A stretch of DNA of 64,000 bases. Origin: an uncultured Bryobacteraceae bacterium. GTDB taxonomy: Bacteria; Acidobacteriota; Terriglobia; Bryobacterales; Bryobacteraceae. Of this stretch, positions 46,631-56,180 are shown one piece after another (the first letter of the stretch is position 1; every line of letters starts with the position of its first letter). The position numbers were made by a program, and so were the translations under genes. Where the stretch lies: NCBI GenBank assembly GCA_937924525.1, contig CALDSU010000005.1, positions 124,001 through 188,000 on the forward strand. Direction: 5' to 3'. The notes under the pieces were generated by a model. The model was not told where the DNA came from, did no database searches, and worked only from the letters and a program-made list of their open reading frames with translations.

Positions 46631-48199
46631 TTGCTGATTGTGGGAATCGGCGGCGTGCTTCGCAGCGCGTCCGCCGCGGTCCTGAAGGACGGCGAGATCG
46701 CTGCCGCCATCGAAGAGAACAAGCTGAGCCGGGAGCACCGTCCGGGAGAATTGCCGCTCCACGCGATTCAACAATGCCTGCGGATCGCGGGCGCGCCGGC
46801 CGGAAAGGTGGATATCGTGGCCCTGGCCCGGCCCATCTCGCCGATCGGCAGCCAGCTTCACCTGCAATTACGGACGATGTTTCCCGCCAGCCGGGTGGTG
46901 GTGGTGGAGCATCACGCCGCGCACGCCGCCGCCGCGTACTTCGCCTCCCCGTTCGCATCGGCGACCGTGCTCACGCTGGACCGCTCCGGCGATTTTCGCT
47001 GCGGCGCCCGCTGGAACGCCGAGGGCAACCAGCTTACTTTGGACCAGGAACTGTATTTCCCGGATTCGTTTGGGGAACTCTACGGGCGGGTGACGGAGCT
47101 GCTGGGGTATCAGTCCGGCGCCGACGAACACAAGGTCCAGTGGCTTTCGGCCGCCGGGGATGACCGCTACCGCAGCCTGTTCTCGGAGATCCTGGGCGTT
47201 GGCCGGGGACTGCGCTCCGACCGCAGCTTCTTTACCGCGGACCGGCTCGCCCACGGCGGTTTCAGTGCTAAGTTCTTCGAAAGGTTAGGGATCGATGACG
47301 GCGCCGCCATCCCCGCCGCTCTCCGCGAGCCCCTCGCCGCAGGGCTGCAACGCGCCATGGAAGACGCGGTGCTCGAGTTGGCCGGGTCCGGCCGCCCGCT
47401 GTGCCTGGGGGGCGGGCTGGCGTTCAACGCCCTGCTGGTGGCGGCTCTCGAACAGTCCGGGCGCTTCCCCGGCGTGTTTGTCCAGCCTAATGCAGGCAAT
47501 GCGGGGAACGCGCTCGGCGTGCTGTACCACGTCTGGAATGTGGTGCTCGGCGAGTCTTCCCGGCCCTCCATCGGCAATTTCTGCCTCGGCCCCAGCTATT
47601 CGGCGGAAGAAATCAAGCAAGTGATCGAGAACTGCAAGCTGCGGTTTCGTTACCTGCTGACCACCGACGAACTGGTCGACACGGCGGTGGCCGAACTCGG
47701 CGACCACAAGATTGTCGCCTGGATGCACGGGCGCATGGAGTTCGGTCCGCGAGCCTTGGGCAACCGCAGCATTCTGGCTTCTCCCCTGGACCCGTATTCC
47801 ACGGAAAACCTCAACGCGTTCATCAAGCACCGCGAGCCTTTCCGCAAGTTCGCCGCTTCGGTGCCCGCCGAGGTGGCGGGGGAGTATTTTGAGGTCGGTC
47901 CCAACGCGCGGTTTCTGGCCACGGTGGGCAAGGTGCGCCCCGCCTATCGCGACCTGTTTCGGGCGGCGATTCTCGGCGCGGACTGGGTTCGCGTGCACAC
48001 GGTTTCCGAGCAGGACAACCCGCTCTACTGGCGGCTGCTTCACGCCGCAGGCCGCCGGACCGGCCTGCCGGTCCTCTACAACACCTCCTTCAACCTGTTC
48101 GGTTACCCGCTGGTCTGCACGCCCCGCGACGCAGTACGGAGTTTCTATTCGAGCGGCATCGACACGATGTTCGTCGGTAATTTCCTGTTACAGAAATGA
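46631..48199 (+). CDS. NodU/HypF-type carbamoyltransferase
   Basis: 522 residues from TTG at 46631 with GGAGGG upstream. The N-terminal Kae1-like ATP-grasping domain begins LIVGIGGVLRSASAAVLKDG, with the metal His pair HHAAH (94-98) and TLDRSGDFRCG; from about residue 330 the C-terminal carbamoyltransferase domain has HGRMEFGPRALGNRSILASP and YNTSFNLFGYPLV. Relatives (NodU, TobZ, GdmN) move a carbamoyl group from carbamoyl phosphate to a hydroxyl of a sugar or antibiotic through carbamoyl-adenylate. Acceptor unknown. No YrdC domain is present. The next gene, 57 bases on, is a free acylphosphatase. Confidence 0.87.
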   Translation: MLIVGIGGVLRSASAAVLKDGEIAAAIEENKLSREHRPGELPLHAIQQCLRIAGAPAGKVDIVALARPISPIGSQLHLQLRTMFPASRVVVVEHHAAHAAAAYFASPFASATVLTLDRSGDFRCGARWNAEGNQLTLDQELYFPDSFGELYGRVTELLGYQSGADEHKVQWLSAAGDDRYRSLFSEILGVGRGLRSDRSFFTADRLAHGGFSAKFFERLGIDDGAAIPAALREPLAAGLQRAMEDAVLELAGSGRPLCLGGGLAFNALLVAALEQSGRFPGVFVQPNAGNAGNALGVLYHVWNVVLGESSRPSIGNFCLGPSYSAEEIKQVIENCKLRFRYLLTTDELVDTAVAELGDHKIVAWMHGRMEFGPRALGNRSILASPLDPYSTENLNAFIKHREPFRKFAASVPAEVAGEYFEVGPNARFLATVGKVRPAYRDLFRAAILGADWVRVHTVSEQDNPLYWRLLHAAGRRTGLPVLYNTSFNLFGYPLVCTPRDAVRSFYSSGIDTMFVGNFLLQK

Positions 48200-48256
48200 T
48201 GGTCTCCAGCGGGGATCTTGCACGGCGTGCCGCGCCGGCGGCACACTGAGGGAAGC

Positions 48257-48523
48257 ATGCAGGCGAGACGGTTCTTCGTCCGGGGCCGGGTGCAAGGAGT
48301 GGGGTATCGGTATTTCGTCCAGCGGGAGGCGGAGGCTCGCCGCCTGACCGGCTACGCGCGAAATCTGGCCGACGGGCGCGTGGAAGTCTATGCCGCCGGC
48401 GAACCGCCGGCCCTTGCCGAACTGGCCGGACTGCTCTGGAAGGGCCCGTACCTGGCCGAGGTGCGTGACGTGGCGGAAGAGGAGGCCGCGGTGGAATCGC
48501 GCGCCTCGTTCCGCATTCTCTGA
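48257..48523 (+). CDS. acyP: acylphosphatase
   Basis: 88 residues from ATG at 48257; the extra upstream codons in the open frame are not needed. The active-site Arg and loop are in GRVQGVGYRYFVQREAEARRL, and the Asn is in YARNLADGRVEVYA, matching the family consensus. It hydrolyses acyl phosphates such as acetyl or carbamoyl phosphate, in the cytosol. Its neighbour is the carbamoyltransferase; HypF fuses the same two kinds of domain. It converges with the histidine kinase gene. Confidence 0.92.
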   Translation: MQARRFFVRGRVQGVGYRYFVQREAEARRLTGYARNLADGRVEVYAAGEPPALAELAGLLWKGPYLAEVRDVAEEEAAVESRASFRIL

Positions 48524-48537
48524 GGCGCTCTGGGAAT

Positions 48538-50010
48538 TCAGGCCCGGACGGTGTCGGCGCTGCGGGCGCTGTCCCCCTCCGCGGCCAGCGGCAAATACAC
48601 GGTGAAACGCGTCCCCGCGCCTGGCCGGCTGTGGACCTCGACGTGCCCCCCGTGCGCCCGCGCGATCCATTGCACAAAGCTCAATCCCAAGCCCAGTCCC
48701 TTCTCGCGCGCGACCGCCGTACTGCTCACGCGGTAAAAGCGGGTGAAAATATGGGGCAGCGCTTCTTCCGGGATGCCGCACCCGGTATCCTCCACCTCCA
48801 GACGGATCTGGTCGCCCTCCCGGGCGAGGCTGACCCGGACCCGTCCCCCCGCCGGAGTGAACTTGATCGCATTGCTCAGCAGGTTGGAAAGCATCCGCTC
48901 GAATTGGACCCGGTCCACCTCGGCCAGACATTCCTGCGGCAGAGACTGCTCCAGACGGACGCTGGCTTCCTCGGCGGGCAGCTCGAACTGTTCCAGAATC
49001 CCGCGCACGGAGGCTGTCAGGTCGGCCGGGGCGCGCTGGAGAACCACTTGTCCGGTTTCCGCTTGCGCCAGTTGCAGGAGCGCGCGCACAATCTGCGTCA
49101 GCCTTTCAACGTCATCCAGCGAAGCGATGATCGCTTCGCGCAGCGCATCGGCGTCCGGCGCCGTCATCAGCGCGATTTCCAACTGGCCGCGGAGCGCCGT
49201 CAGCGGCGTGCGCAACTCGTGGGAGACATCCGCGGAAAACTGCTGGATCTGGCGAAAACTGGTTTCCAGCCGCTCCATCATTCCGTTGAAGGTGACAATG
49301 AGATTGTCGAGTTCGTCGGCCGCACCGCGCGTGGGGATGCGGAGGCTCAAGTTCGAACCGGAAATCCGCCCGGCCGCCGCCGCCAGAGAAACCACTGGCA
49401 GCAGCGCGCGCCCCGCCAGCAGCCAGCCCAGGAAGCACACCAGCGCGATCAGTAGCGGCGCGGCCAACAGGTACCCTTGGACGAACTGCTCGACAATCCG
49501 CCGGCTGTCGCCCAGCGGGCGTCCGATCGAAACATAATACGGCCGGCGGCTCTCGTCGCCCGAGTGTAAGACGCCGGAGCGCAGCAGGTACTCCTGGCCG
49601 TCCCTCGTCTCGCGTACGCTCCAGCGCGTCCCCTCAGTCGCCAGCACGTCCCGGATCTGCCCGGGCGGGTCCGGACCCAGCGTCCGGTACAGACCCGACA
49701 GCGCCAGGTGCGTCCCGGCGCCGTCGGTGACAAAGAGAATTCTTTGAATACGCGCCACCAGGAAGGTTTCCTCGCGATCCTGCCGGTCGTGCACCCAGTA
49801 CAATCTGCCGTTCTCGATACGCAGCAGCGCTTTCAGCGAACCCCATTCCTGGTCGAGCACCTCCCGCAGCGAAGTGTCCAGGCTGGTGGAAAGACTGCGC
49901 TGGAAGACGGCGCCGATGACGCCCAACAGGAGCGCGAAGAACAGCGCGTAGCTGGCCGCCAGCCGAAACCGCAGGCCGCGCGTGATGCGGCGGATGGACT
50001 CCCCGTTCAC
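48538..50010 (-). CDS. sensor histidine kinase
   Basis: 490 residues from GTG at 50010. Two membrane helices (RLAASYALFFALLLGVIGAVF and LLAAPLLIALVCFLGWLLAG) flank a periplasmic loop of about 140 residues. HAMP follows (ALLPVVSLAAAAGRISGSNL), then the phosphorylated His in FSADVSHELRTPLTALRG. The ATPase domain has the N box NLLSNAIKF, G1 DTGCGIPEE and G2 GLGLGLSFV. It pairs with the OmpR-type regulator directly upstream (10-base gap), and both follow the cytochrome gene, so the signal sensed may relate to the periplasmic dehydrogenase. That link is inference. Confidence 0.92.
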   Translation of the reverse strand: MNGESIRRITRGLRFRLAASYALFFALLLGVIGAVFQRSLSTSLDTSLREVLDQEWGSLKALLRIENGRLYWVHDRQDREETFLVARIQRILFVTDGAGTHLALSGLYRTLGPDPPGQIRDVLATEGTRWSVRETRDGQEYLLRSGVLHSGDESRRPYYVSIGRPLGDSRRIVEQFVQGYLLAAPLLIALVCFLGWLLAGRALLPVVSLAAAAGRISGSNLSLRIPTRGAADELDNLIVTFNGMMERLETSFRQIQQFSADVSHELRTPLTALRGQLEIALMTAPDADALREAIIASLDDVERLTQIVRALLQLAQAETGQVVLQRAPADLTASVRGILEQFELPAEEASVRLEQSLPQECLAEVDRVQFERMLSNLLSNAIKFTPAGGRVRVSLAREGDQIRLEVEDTGCGIPEEALPHIFTRFYRVSSTAVAREKGLGLGLSFVQWIARAHGGHVEVHSRPGAGTRFTVYLPLAAEGDSARSADTVRA

Positions 50011-50020
50011 CGCCGGCCTG

Positions 50021-50770
50021 TCACGCGGACGGATCGGCAGGCTTCTCCGCCCTGGCGTCCGCCGGACTGTCGATGAGATAGCCGATGCCGCGCACCGTAT
50101 GAATCAGTTTCACCTTCCACTTGTCGTCGATTTTGCTGCGAAGGTGGCGGATGTAGACGTCGACGATGTTCGTCAATCCGTCATAGTCCATCTCCCAGAC
50201 ATGCTCGACGATCATCGTGCGGCTCAGCGGCCGGCCGCGGTTGCGCATCAGGAATTCCAGAATGCCGAATTCCTTCGGCGCCAGTTCGATCAGTTCCCCG
50301 GCGCGCCAGACCTTGCGGCGAATGGTGTCCATCACCAGATCGCCCACCGTCAATTTGTCCTGGAGCGGGAGTCCGCGCCGGAGCAGGACGCGGACTCGGG
50401 CCAGCAGTTCGACGAAGGCAAAGGGCTTCGTCATGTAATCGTCCGCGCCGAGTTCCAGTCCTTTCACCTTGTCGTCGACGGCGGCTCTGGCGCTCAGAAT
50501 CAGGACGGGAGGCCCGCCCTTGCGATTGCGCAGTTTCTCGAGCACCGTCAGTCCGTCCGCGTCGGGCAGCATGAGGTCCAGAATCACCAGGTCGTAATCG
50601 GCTTGATGCAGCGCGGCGAGCGCCTTGGCGGCATCGTCCGCCACGTCGACCGCGTAGCCGGCGCCCTCGAGGCCGCGACTCAACACGTCCGCGATCCGTT
50701 GTTCGTCTTCCACTAGCAGCAGACGGTTCCGGACGCCGTCGCGCCCGGAAACCTCATTGGCGGGGTTCAT
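50021..50770 (-). CDS. OmpR/PhoB-family response regulator
   Basis: 249 residues from ATG at 50770; the longer frame lies antisense to the cytochrome gene's neighbours and is rejected. Receiver landmarks: LLLVEDEQR, phospho-acceptor VILDLMLPDADG, a switch Ser/Ala in LILSARA and the conserved Lys in MTKPFAF. The C-terminal winged helix has LAPKEFGILEFLMRNRGRPLSR and VDVYIRHLRSKID. It binds DNA when phosphorylated by the downstream kinase. Its start overlaps the cytochrome gene end by 17 bases, so it is co-translated with the dehydrogenase operon. Confidence 0.92.
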   Translation of the reverse strand: MNPANEVSGRDGVRNRLLLVEDEQRIADVLSRGLEGAGYAVDVADDAAKALAALHQADYDLVILDLMLPDADGLTVLEKLRNRKGGPPVLILSARAAVDDKVKGLELGADDYMTKPFAFVELLARVRVLLRRGLPLQDKLTVGDLVMDTIRRKVWRAGELIELAPKEFGILEFLMRNRGRPLSRTMIVEHVWEMDYDGLTNIVDVYIRHLRSKIDDKWKVKLIHTVRGIGYLIDSPADARAEKPADPSA

Positions 50771-51245
50771 GGCAATAGTTGCAGTCAAGGCTGGCCTTCC
50801 TTGCCCGATGGCAGTCCATGCAGGCCCCCATCGAAATATCTCTCTCCTTCCAGAGTTTATCCCTTTCCCCAACCGGACCGTGACAGCCTTCGCAGGCGCC
50901 GCCGGCTTCCAGGTGCGCCTGATGGCTGAAGAACACATAGCTGGGAATTTGATAGACCCTGACCCAGGGCACGGGACGCTTGTCCCGGTGAAAAGACGCC
51001 AGTTTCTCAATCGCGGGGCTGCCCGTCTTCACGCTTGCGTGACACGACATGCACTTGGCCGTGGCGGGGAAAGTCATCAATTCTCCCGGGTCCGGCATCG
51101 TGTGGCAGTCGGAACACTTCAACCCCAACGCGACGTGTTGCCGGTGGCTATAAGGAATGGGCTGCTCGGGCGCGGTTTCCGGTCCGGAGGCGGCCCAGAC
51201 CGCCGCCGCGGCGGCCAGTAGGATTCCACGCCTCGCCCGGTTCAA
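50754..51245 (-). CDS. penta-haem c-type cytochrome (class III/c7-like)
   Basis: 163 residues from TTG at 51245, which overlaps the upstream stop as TTGA; the longer upstream frame is not needed. A signal or anchor helix ([15 protein letters not shown]) is followed by five CxxCH haem sites at residues 44-48, 65-69, 118-122, 142-146 and 155-159. Extra His residues at 34, 37, 86, 108 and 111 could be distal ligands, as in bis-His cytochromes. [18 protein letters not shown] between haems 2 and 3 is like the periplasmic subunits of quinone-linked complexes. It may take electrons from the GMC oxidoreductase; that is inference from operon order. Confidence 0.87.
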   Translation of the reverse strand: MNRARRGILLAAAAAVWAASGPETAPEQPIPYSHRQHVALGLKCSDCHTMPDPGELMTFPATAKCMSCHASVKTGSPAIEKLASFHRDKRPVPWVRVYQIPSYVFFSHQAHLEAGGACEGCHGPVGERDKLWKERDISMGACMDCHRARKASLDCNYCHEPRQ

Positions 51246-52807
51246 AGCTCGCCCCGCTTTTTCTGCTCCACCAGGTATTCGCAAGCCCGCATCGTGAGCG
51301 CCAGCATCGTCAGCGTGGGATTCTGCACGCCTCCGGAAACGAAGGCGCTGCCATCCACGACAAACAGGTTCTTGACGTCGTGCGACTGGTTATAGCGGTT
51401 CAGCACACTCGTCCGGGGATCGGCGCCCATCCGGCAGGTTCCCAATTCATGGATGCTTTCTCCGGGCGGAACCGGCTCGGCGTGTTTGCCCAGAATCTCA
51501 AAGCCCGCGCCGCGGCAGAGTTGCTCGGCTACTTCCATCGAGTCGCGCGCCATGCGGAACTCGTTCTCGGTGTAACGCTGGGTAATGTGGAGCACGGGGA
51601 TGCCCCAGGCGTCGCGCACGCCGGGATGGATGCGGACGTGATTTTCGCGGCGGGGCAGCACTTCGCCCATGGTGGTCATGGCGAAACCGGCGCCTTCCAG
51701 TTCCTGCATTTCCTTGCGCAGCGCTTCGCCATACAGCGGCACGTAGCGCGGGTGTGGGGTGTGGCCGCTGCCGAAGTCGTAGGCGTAGCCGCGGATGAAG
51801 TCTTTCTCGCGTTTGGCCAGGTTGCGGAAGCGGGGAATGTAACCGCCTCCGCCCATCAGGCTCCGGCCACCCTTGCCGCCGCGCGCCTCGGGCACCACGC
51901 ATTGCACCACGTTCTTCACGTAGAACTGGTCGAACAGGTAGTGTCCCAGCACGCCGCTCGAGTTGGCGATGCCGGAGTTGAGCAGAATGCGGGTGGATTC
52001 CAGGCACGAGGCGCCGAGCACGATTACCTTGGCGCGCACATGAAAGTCCCGCTTGGAACGCCGGTCGACGAAGTGCGCGCCGTTGGCGAGTCCCGTGGCG
52101 CGATCCAGGGTGATCTCGCGCACGATGGCGTTGGGCACGATGCGCAGGTGGCCCGAGGCCAGGGCTTCCGGCAGCAGCAGATTCACCGAACTGGCCAGCG
52201 TGCCGGTCGCCCGCCGGGGCTTGGTGGTCGGCACCCCCAGCCGCTTCGCCGAGGCAATAAACCGCTGCACGGATCCGCTGTCCCGCGAGTCGTCCGGCAG
52301 GAGATTGCCGTCCGGCATTTGCGGCCAGCCCTCGTTTCTCCCGGCGACCCGGAACAACGGCTCGACGCGGTCGTAATAAGGAGCCAGCTCCTGGTACGAG
52401 ATCGGCCAGTTGTCTCCGAACCCGTCGTGATCGCGGCACTTGAATTCGTAATCGCTCAAGCGCCACGAGGCGCGGCCCCACAGCAGGGTCTTGCCGCCGA
52501 TCTTGCGAATGCGGACCCAGTAGTAGGGGGCGCCCGCGTCGTAGGTGTACGGATTCTGCTTTTCGTCCGCCCACACGTTGGCGTTGAACTCATTGGCTTG
52601 CGTGACGTGCGGGAAGCGGCCCGGCTGGCCGAAGCCGCGGTAGGGCAGGTCGGAGACCGGACGCAGCGAGCGGTCTTTCTCCAGGTCCACCGGCGGGCCC
52701 GCGTCCAGCATCAGGCACTTCACGCCCAGGCGCGTGAGCGTGTAGGCGGCCATGCCACCCGTGGCGCCGGAACCGATGATCAGCACGTCGTGGAGTTCCA
52801 TGGTCAT
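51242..52807 (-). CDS. GMC family oxidoreductase (gluconate-dehydrogenase large-subunit type)
   Basis: 521 residues from ATG at 52807 (ATGA overlap with the upstream gene). The FAD site is [21 protein letters not shown]. The C-terminal GMC motif is [35 protein letters not shown] and [21 protein letters not shown], with the His/Asn active-site pair. No Tat or Sec signal is seen; such large subunits are exported with the Tat-bearing small subunit, here encoded upstream. The substrate is probably a sugar or sugar acid. The operon order (subunit 3, GMC, cytochrome) is that of membrane gluconate 2-dehydrogenase, with a multi-haem cytochrome in place of the usual one. Confidence 0.87.
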   Translation of the reverse strand: MTMELHDVLIIGSGATGGMAAYTLTRLGVKCLMLDAGPPVDLEKDRSLRPVSDLPYRGFGQPGRFPHVTQANEFNANVWADEKQNPYTYDAGAPYYWVRIRKIGGKTLLWGRASWRLSDYEFKCRDHDGFGDNWPISYQELAPYYDRVEPLFRVAGRNEGWPQMPDGNLLPDDSRDSGSVQRFIASAKRLGVPTTKPRRATGTLASSVNLLLPEALASGHLRIVPNAIVREITLDRATGLANGAHFVDRRSKRDFHVRAKVIVLGASCLESTRILLNSGIANSSGVLGHYLFDQFYVKNVVQCVVPEARGGKGGRSLMGGGGYIPRFRNLAKREKDFIRGYAYDFGSGHTPHPRYVPLYGEALRKEMQELEGAGFAMTTMGEVLPRRENHVRIHPGVRDAWGIPVLHITQRYTENEFRMARDSMEVAEQLCRGAGFEILGKHAEPVPPGESIHELGTCRMGADPRTSVLNRYNQSHDVKNLFVVDGSAFVSGGVQNPTLTMLALTMRACEYLVEQKKRGEL

Positions 52808-53379
52808 TCCGCCGCGTGCCAGTACAAGCCGAGGCCCGAGGCGCCGCGCCGCCGACCGGACAGCGCCCGCGCCTGCGCGCGGGAGTTCGCCACGGCCTGC
52901 CAGAAGTCGTCCTTGGCGGCCAGCAGGAACCGGGCCAGGGGATCGTGCGGCGCCGAGCGGGTCCAGGCCTGCCGGAGCGGCGCCAGCAACGGCGCGGCCT
53001 CCTCGTCGCTCACGGCCGCGAACGCCTTTCCCCAGCGCTGTCGCGCCGCCGCGTGCAGCGCGCGCAGCCCCTCGCGATAAAGCGTTTGCCGTTCCGCGGG
53101 CGACTGGCCGATGAGGAAGTCCAGAAACAATGCGGCTTCCGCCTCCACCGCGCCGGGCAGACCCTCCGCGGACGGGATCAACAGGCGTCCCAAGCGCTCG
53201 AGCGCGGCGAACTCGGTCTCGTCAAAAAAGCGCCGCACGCCCGCGGCCGCGGCCTCCGGTGAGTCGAATGCCAGCTTCACGGCGGTCTCGGCGGGTGGCG
53301 GCGCGGTCTGCGCGGGAGCGGGCGCGGCCCAGGCGGCCGGCAAGCTCAGCGCGCTTCCCAGGATCGTCCGGCGTTTCAT
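52804..53379 (-). CDS. gluconate 2-dehydrogenase subunit 3-like protein
   Basis: 191 residues with a Tat-like signal ([17 protein letters not shown]). The conserved subunit 3 text is visible: [22 protein letters not shown] and [12 protein letters not shown], followed by [16 protein letters not shown]. This subunit is needed for assembly and Tat export of the GMC large subunit. First gene of the five-gene operon, divergent from the ceramidase-like gene with 55 bases between starts. Confidence 0.85.
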   Translation of the reverse strand: MKRRTILGSALSLPAAWAAPAPAQTAPPPAETAVKLAFDSPEAAAAGVRRFFDETEFAALERLGRLLIPSAEGLPGAVEAEAALFLDFLIGQSPAERQTLYREGLRALHAAARQRWGKAFAAVSDEEAAPLLAPLRQAWTRSAPHDPLARFLLAAKDDFWQAVANSRAQARALSGRRRGASGLGLYWHAAE

Positions 53380-53434
53380 TGGTTGCTAGTTTCGCATACT
53401 CCCCGCCGGCGCCGGCCGTGCTAGGGTCGTAGCG

Positions 53435-54784
53435 ATGCGCTTGTGCTTCTGCCTGTTCCTGGCCGTCCTGCGAGCCAGCGCCGCCCTGGAGGCCGGCGTG
53501 GCGGTCACGGACCTGACGCCGTCCCAACCCGTGCCGCTTGCCTGGCGGACCAAGCCCCCGACTAATCAGGTCTACCACCCGCTGCGGCTCAAAGCCCTGG
53601 CGCTGGCCGACGGACAGACGCGCGTGGTCCTGGTGACCGCCGACATCGGATATTTCTGCCGCGAACTCACCGAGCAGATTCACACGCGCGTCCGCCGCCT
53701 GGGCCTGCGGCCGCACCAGGTGTTCCTGAACGCGTCGCATCATCACTCCGCGCCCGCGCTCTGCCCGGTGGACGATGTGGTCGAACCAGGCGCGCTCGAC
53801 TACGGCTACCAACAGTTCGTCCTGGGCCGGGCGGTGGCGGCCATCGAGTCGGCGCTGGCGACGCGCCAGCCGGCCCGTCTGGCCACCGCCGAATCCACCT
53901 GCGACGTCTGCATCAACCGCCGCGGCGGCGACCGGGACATCTCCCCGAACCCTGCCGGCCCGAACGACCGGCGCGTGCGCGTCCTCACCGTGCGCGACGC
54001 CGGGTCGGGCGCGCTGCGCGCCGCCGTGTCCCTCTTCGCCTGCCATCCCAGCGATGTCGACAACGGGCAACTCGGCGCGGACTTCTTCGGCTTCGCCCAG
54101 ACCGAGTTCGAGCGCCGCCATCCAGGCGTCCCGCTCCTGACAGCCCAGGGCGCCGGCGGGAATATCCGCCTCGCGCATCTGGACGAGAGCGGAAAGAGAT
54201 TCTCCCGGACTACGGGTTCGCACTTTGGGTTTGTCCGCGAAGCGGGCGCGAAGTTGGCGGAGGCGGTGTCGGCCGCGCTCGGCCACGAAACGCCGGTGGA
54301 GGGGCCGATCCGCTCCAGCCTGCTGGAAATCCGCATCCCGCTCGACGAGCCGGTCCGCATCAGCGAAGCCCGCCAGGCGGCGTCCTCGCCGGACCCCTGG
54401 AAGGCGCGCTGGGGCCAGCGCCTGCTCGACCTCGCCGAGCGCCACGCCGAGCTCCCTCGGAACGTGCCCTATTGGATTCATGCCATTACCATCGGCGCGG
54501 ACTTCGCCGCCGTTGGCCTCGATGGCGAGGTGTTCGTCGAATACGCCGGGCTCATCGAAAAACAATTGGCCCCGATGCGCGTCTACGTCTTCGGCTACAC
54601 GAACGCCAGCCTGGCGTACATTCCGACGGCGCGGGCGGTGGGCGAGGGCGGCTACGAAGTGGAGGCGTTCTATTGGTGGCTGCTGCCCGCCCGCATCAGC
54701 CCAGCGGCGGAGCCCCGCATCGTGGACGCCGCGGTTTCGCTGGTGAAGGAACTCCGCCAGACGCCAGTGCGGTTGCGCTTGTAG
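53435..54784 (+). CDS. exported neutral/alkaline ceramidase-like protein
   Basis: 449 residues with a short signal peptide (CFCLFLAVLRASA). The N-terminal domain of the neutral ceramidase family starts with GVAVTDLTPSQP and has VLVTADIGYF, LNASHHHSAPA (Zn-binding His residues) and FACHPSDVDNGQLGADFFGF with another His. The final part carries GEVFVEYAGLIEKQL and Tyr-Thr text (GYTNASLAYIPTARAVGEGGYEVE), also family-like. True ceramidases are longer (about 650 residues or more), so this is the short form often found in environmental bacteria, with unknown amide or lipid substrates. Confidence 0.82.
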   Translation: MRLCFCLFLAVLRASAALEAGVAVTDLTPSQPVPLAWRTKPPTNQVYHPLRLKALALADGQTRVVLVTADIGYFCRELTEQIHTRVRRLGLRPHQVFLNASHHHSAPALCPVDDVVEPGALDYGYQQFVLGRAVAAIESALATRQPARLATAESTCDVCINRRGGDRDISPNPAGPNDRRVRVLTVRDAGSGALRAAVSLFACHPSDVDNGQLGADFFGFAQTEFERRHPGVPLLTAQGAGGNIRLAHLDESGKRFSRTTGSHFGFVREAGAKLAEAVSAALGHETPVEGPIRSSLLEIRIPLDEPVRISEARQAASSPDPWKARWGQRLLDLAERHAELPRNVPYWIHAITIGADFAAVGLDGEVFVEYAGLIEKQLAPMRVYVFGYTNASLAYIPTARAVGEGGYEVEAFYWWLLPARISPAAEPRIVDAAVSLVKELRQTPVRLRL

Positions 54785-54842
54785 CGCCGGCGAGCAGCGC
54801 ACCGCCGCACGTAACCCACGGAAGACTGCGGTTCGGAAGGCT

Positions 54843-55988
54843 TCACGCGGCCAGAAAACGCTCGACGAACGGCAGCCCTTCCCGCCCGTGAAAACTGTGC
54901 TCGCCCGGGAAAACTTCGTGACCGATGCGGTCCGCCGCGCCCATGATCTCGTACACCCGCCGGACGCGGGCGACGGCCTCGCGGCACGCCGCCACCGGGA
55001 AAATGTTGTCCTTCTCGCCCGACTCGACAAACAGCGGCCGCGGCGCGATCAGCCCGCCAATGTCGTACATCTCGGCCCAGGCGAGGATGCCAGGCACGTA
55101 GTTGTCGATGCAGTGGGCGAGGCTGAAGATGCTGTCCTTGAACGTGCACAGGTAGCCGCTGATAAAAGCGACGCGGATGCGCGGTTCGAGCGCCGCGGAA
55201 AACAGCGTGCACGTGCCGCCGCCGGAAATACCCATGCAGCCGACGCGCTTGGCGTCGAGTTCGGGACGCGTGGCGATCCAGTCGATGGTGCGCATCACGT
55301 CGCGCACCCGCCAGCCGATCATGGTCTGGCCGAGCAGCAGCGCCGCGCCGGCGTTCGGCATACAGGAAGAGGAGCCGAGCCCCTTCTTTTTGGTGAGAGC
55401 GTCGCGGCGGCAACCGAACGACATCGGTTCGATGGCGACGGCGGCGATGCCGCGTTCAGCCGCCTGGATCGCGAAATCGTGCTGGTAACCCGCCTTGTCC
55501 GTGCGGTCCCGCCCCTGGTCGTCAATCCCGACGATGTCGTCAACGCCGCGACCGTGGCCGGGGACGCACACCATGGCGGGATACGGGGGCTTCCCCGTCT
55601 TGGGGATCAGCAGATACGCCAGCAGCCAGGAACCCGGCGTAGCCTCAAAGGCGATCTTCTCCCGCCGGTAGGCAGGAAACTCGCGGGTTTCGAGCGCCAC
55701 AGGCTGCATGGCGCCCCTCACCGCCAAAGGTACGCCGAGCAGTTCGGCCAGTTTGGCGCGCAACCGGCGTTGCCAATTTTCCGCCTGCCGGAACGTGCCG
55801 GCGCGGAACGTCAGGCGGAGCGGCGCCTGATCATAGAGGGTGCGGGTCCAGGCCACGGGATCGAACCCCGCCAACGGGACCTTGGATTCGAAGCCGTCCA
55901 GCGCGCCGGTGTAGTTGGCGGGGGCGGCGGGAGCGCCGGCGGGCCACAGGGCCGCGCCGGCCAGGGTTGCGAGTTCTCTGCGAGTCAT
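54843..55988 (-). CDS. Tat-exported acetyl-xylan-esterase-like alpha/beta hydrolase
   Basis: 381 residues with a short N-terminal signal that carries TRRELATLAGAALW. The core shows a nucleophile elbow MGISGGGTCTLFS (Ser at residue 255) and a PGHGRG oxyanion-type loop (143-148); the catalytic acid (Asp/Glu) and His are in the C-terminal text ESGEKDNIFP and GEHSFHGREG. It resembles the abhydrolase_7/acetyl-esterase families common in Acidobacteria. The substrate is most likely an ester of a polysaccharide, but not proven. It faces the SbcD-like gene divergently. Confidence 0.84.
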   Translation of the reverse strand: MTRRELATLAGAALWPAGAPAAPANYTGALDGFESKVPLAGFDPVAWTRTLYDQAPLRLTFRAGTFRQAENWQRRLRAKLAELLGVPLAVRGAMQPVALETREFPAYRREKIAFEATPGSWLLAYLLIPKTGKPPYPAMVCVPGHGRGVDDIVGIDDQGRDRTDKAGYQHDFAIQAAERGIAAVAIEPMSFGCRRDALTKKKGLGSSSCMPNAGAALLLGQTMIGWRVRDVMRTIDWIATRPELDAKRVGCMGISGGGTCTLFSAALEPRIRVAFISGYLCTFKDSIFSLAHCIDNYVPGILAWAEMYDIGGLIAPRPLFVESGEKDNIFPVAACREAVARVRRVYEIMGAADRIGHEVFPGEHSFHGREGLPFVERFLAA

Positions 55989-56180
55989 GACCGATTCGGC
56001 GGGAACCAGCCCCGGCGGGCGTTCCCTCCTTTGCGATTCTATCCGCTTCCGGCCGTCCGGACCCCGGTTTGTCTCGGGTGAGCAGAGCCGGCGGGGAAGA
56101 TGTGTGGTCCCAGTGTCTCTCGTGCGGGCTTCGGGTGGAATCCTCTATTGCTTCGCCGCCTGCCTGGCCCAAAAATGATA

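Noticed and set aside
46284-46637. 117-codon frame before the carbamoyltransferase
   Set aside because: No recognisable family, starts within the preceding gene and overlaps the next start. Kept as possible but not called.
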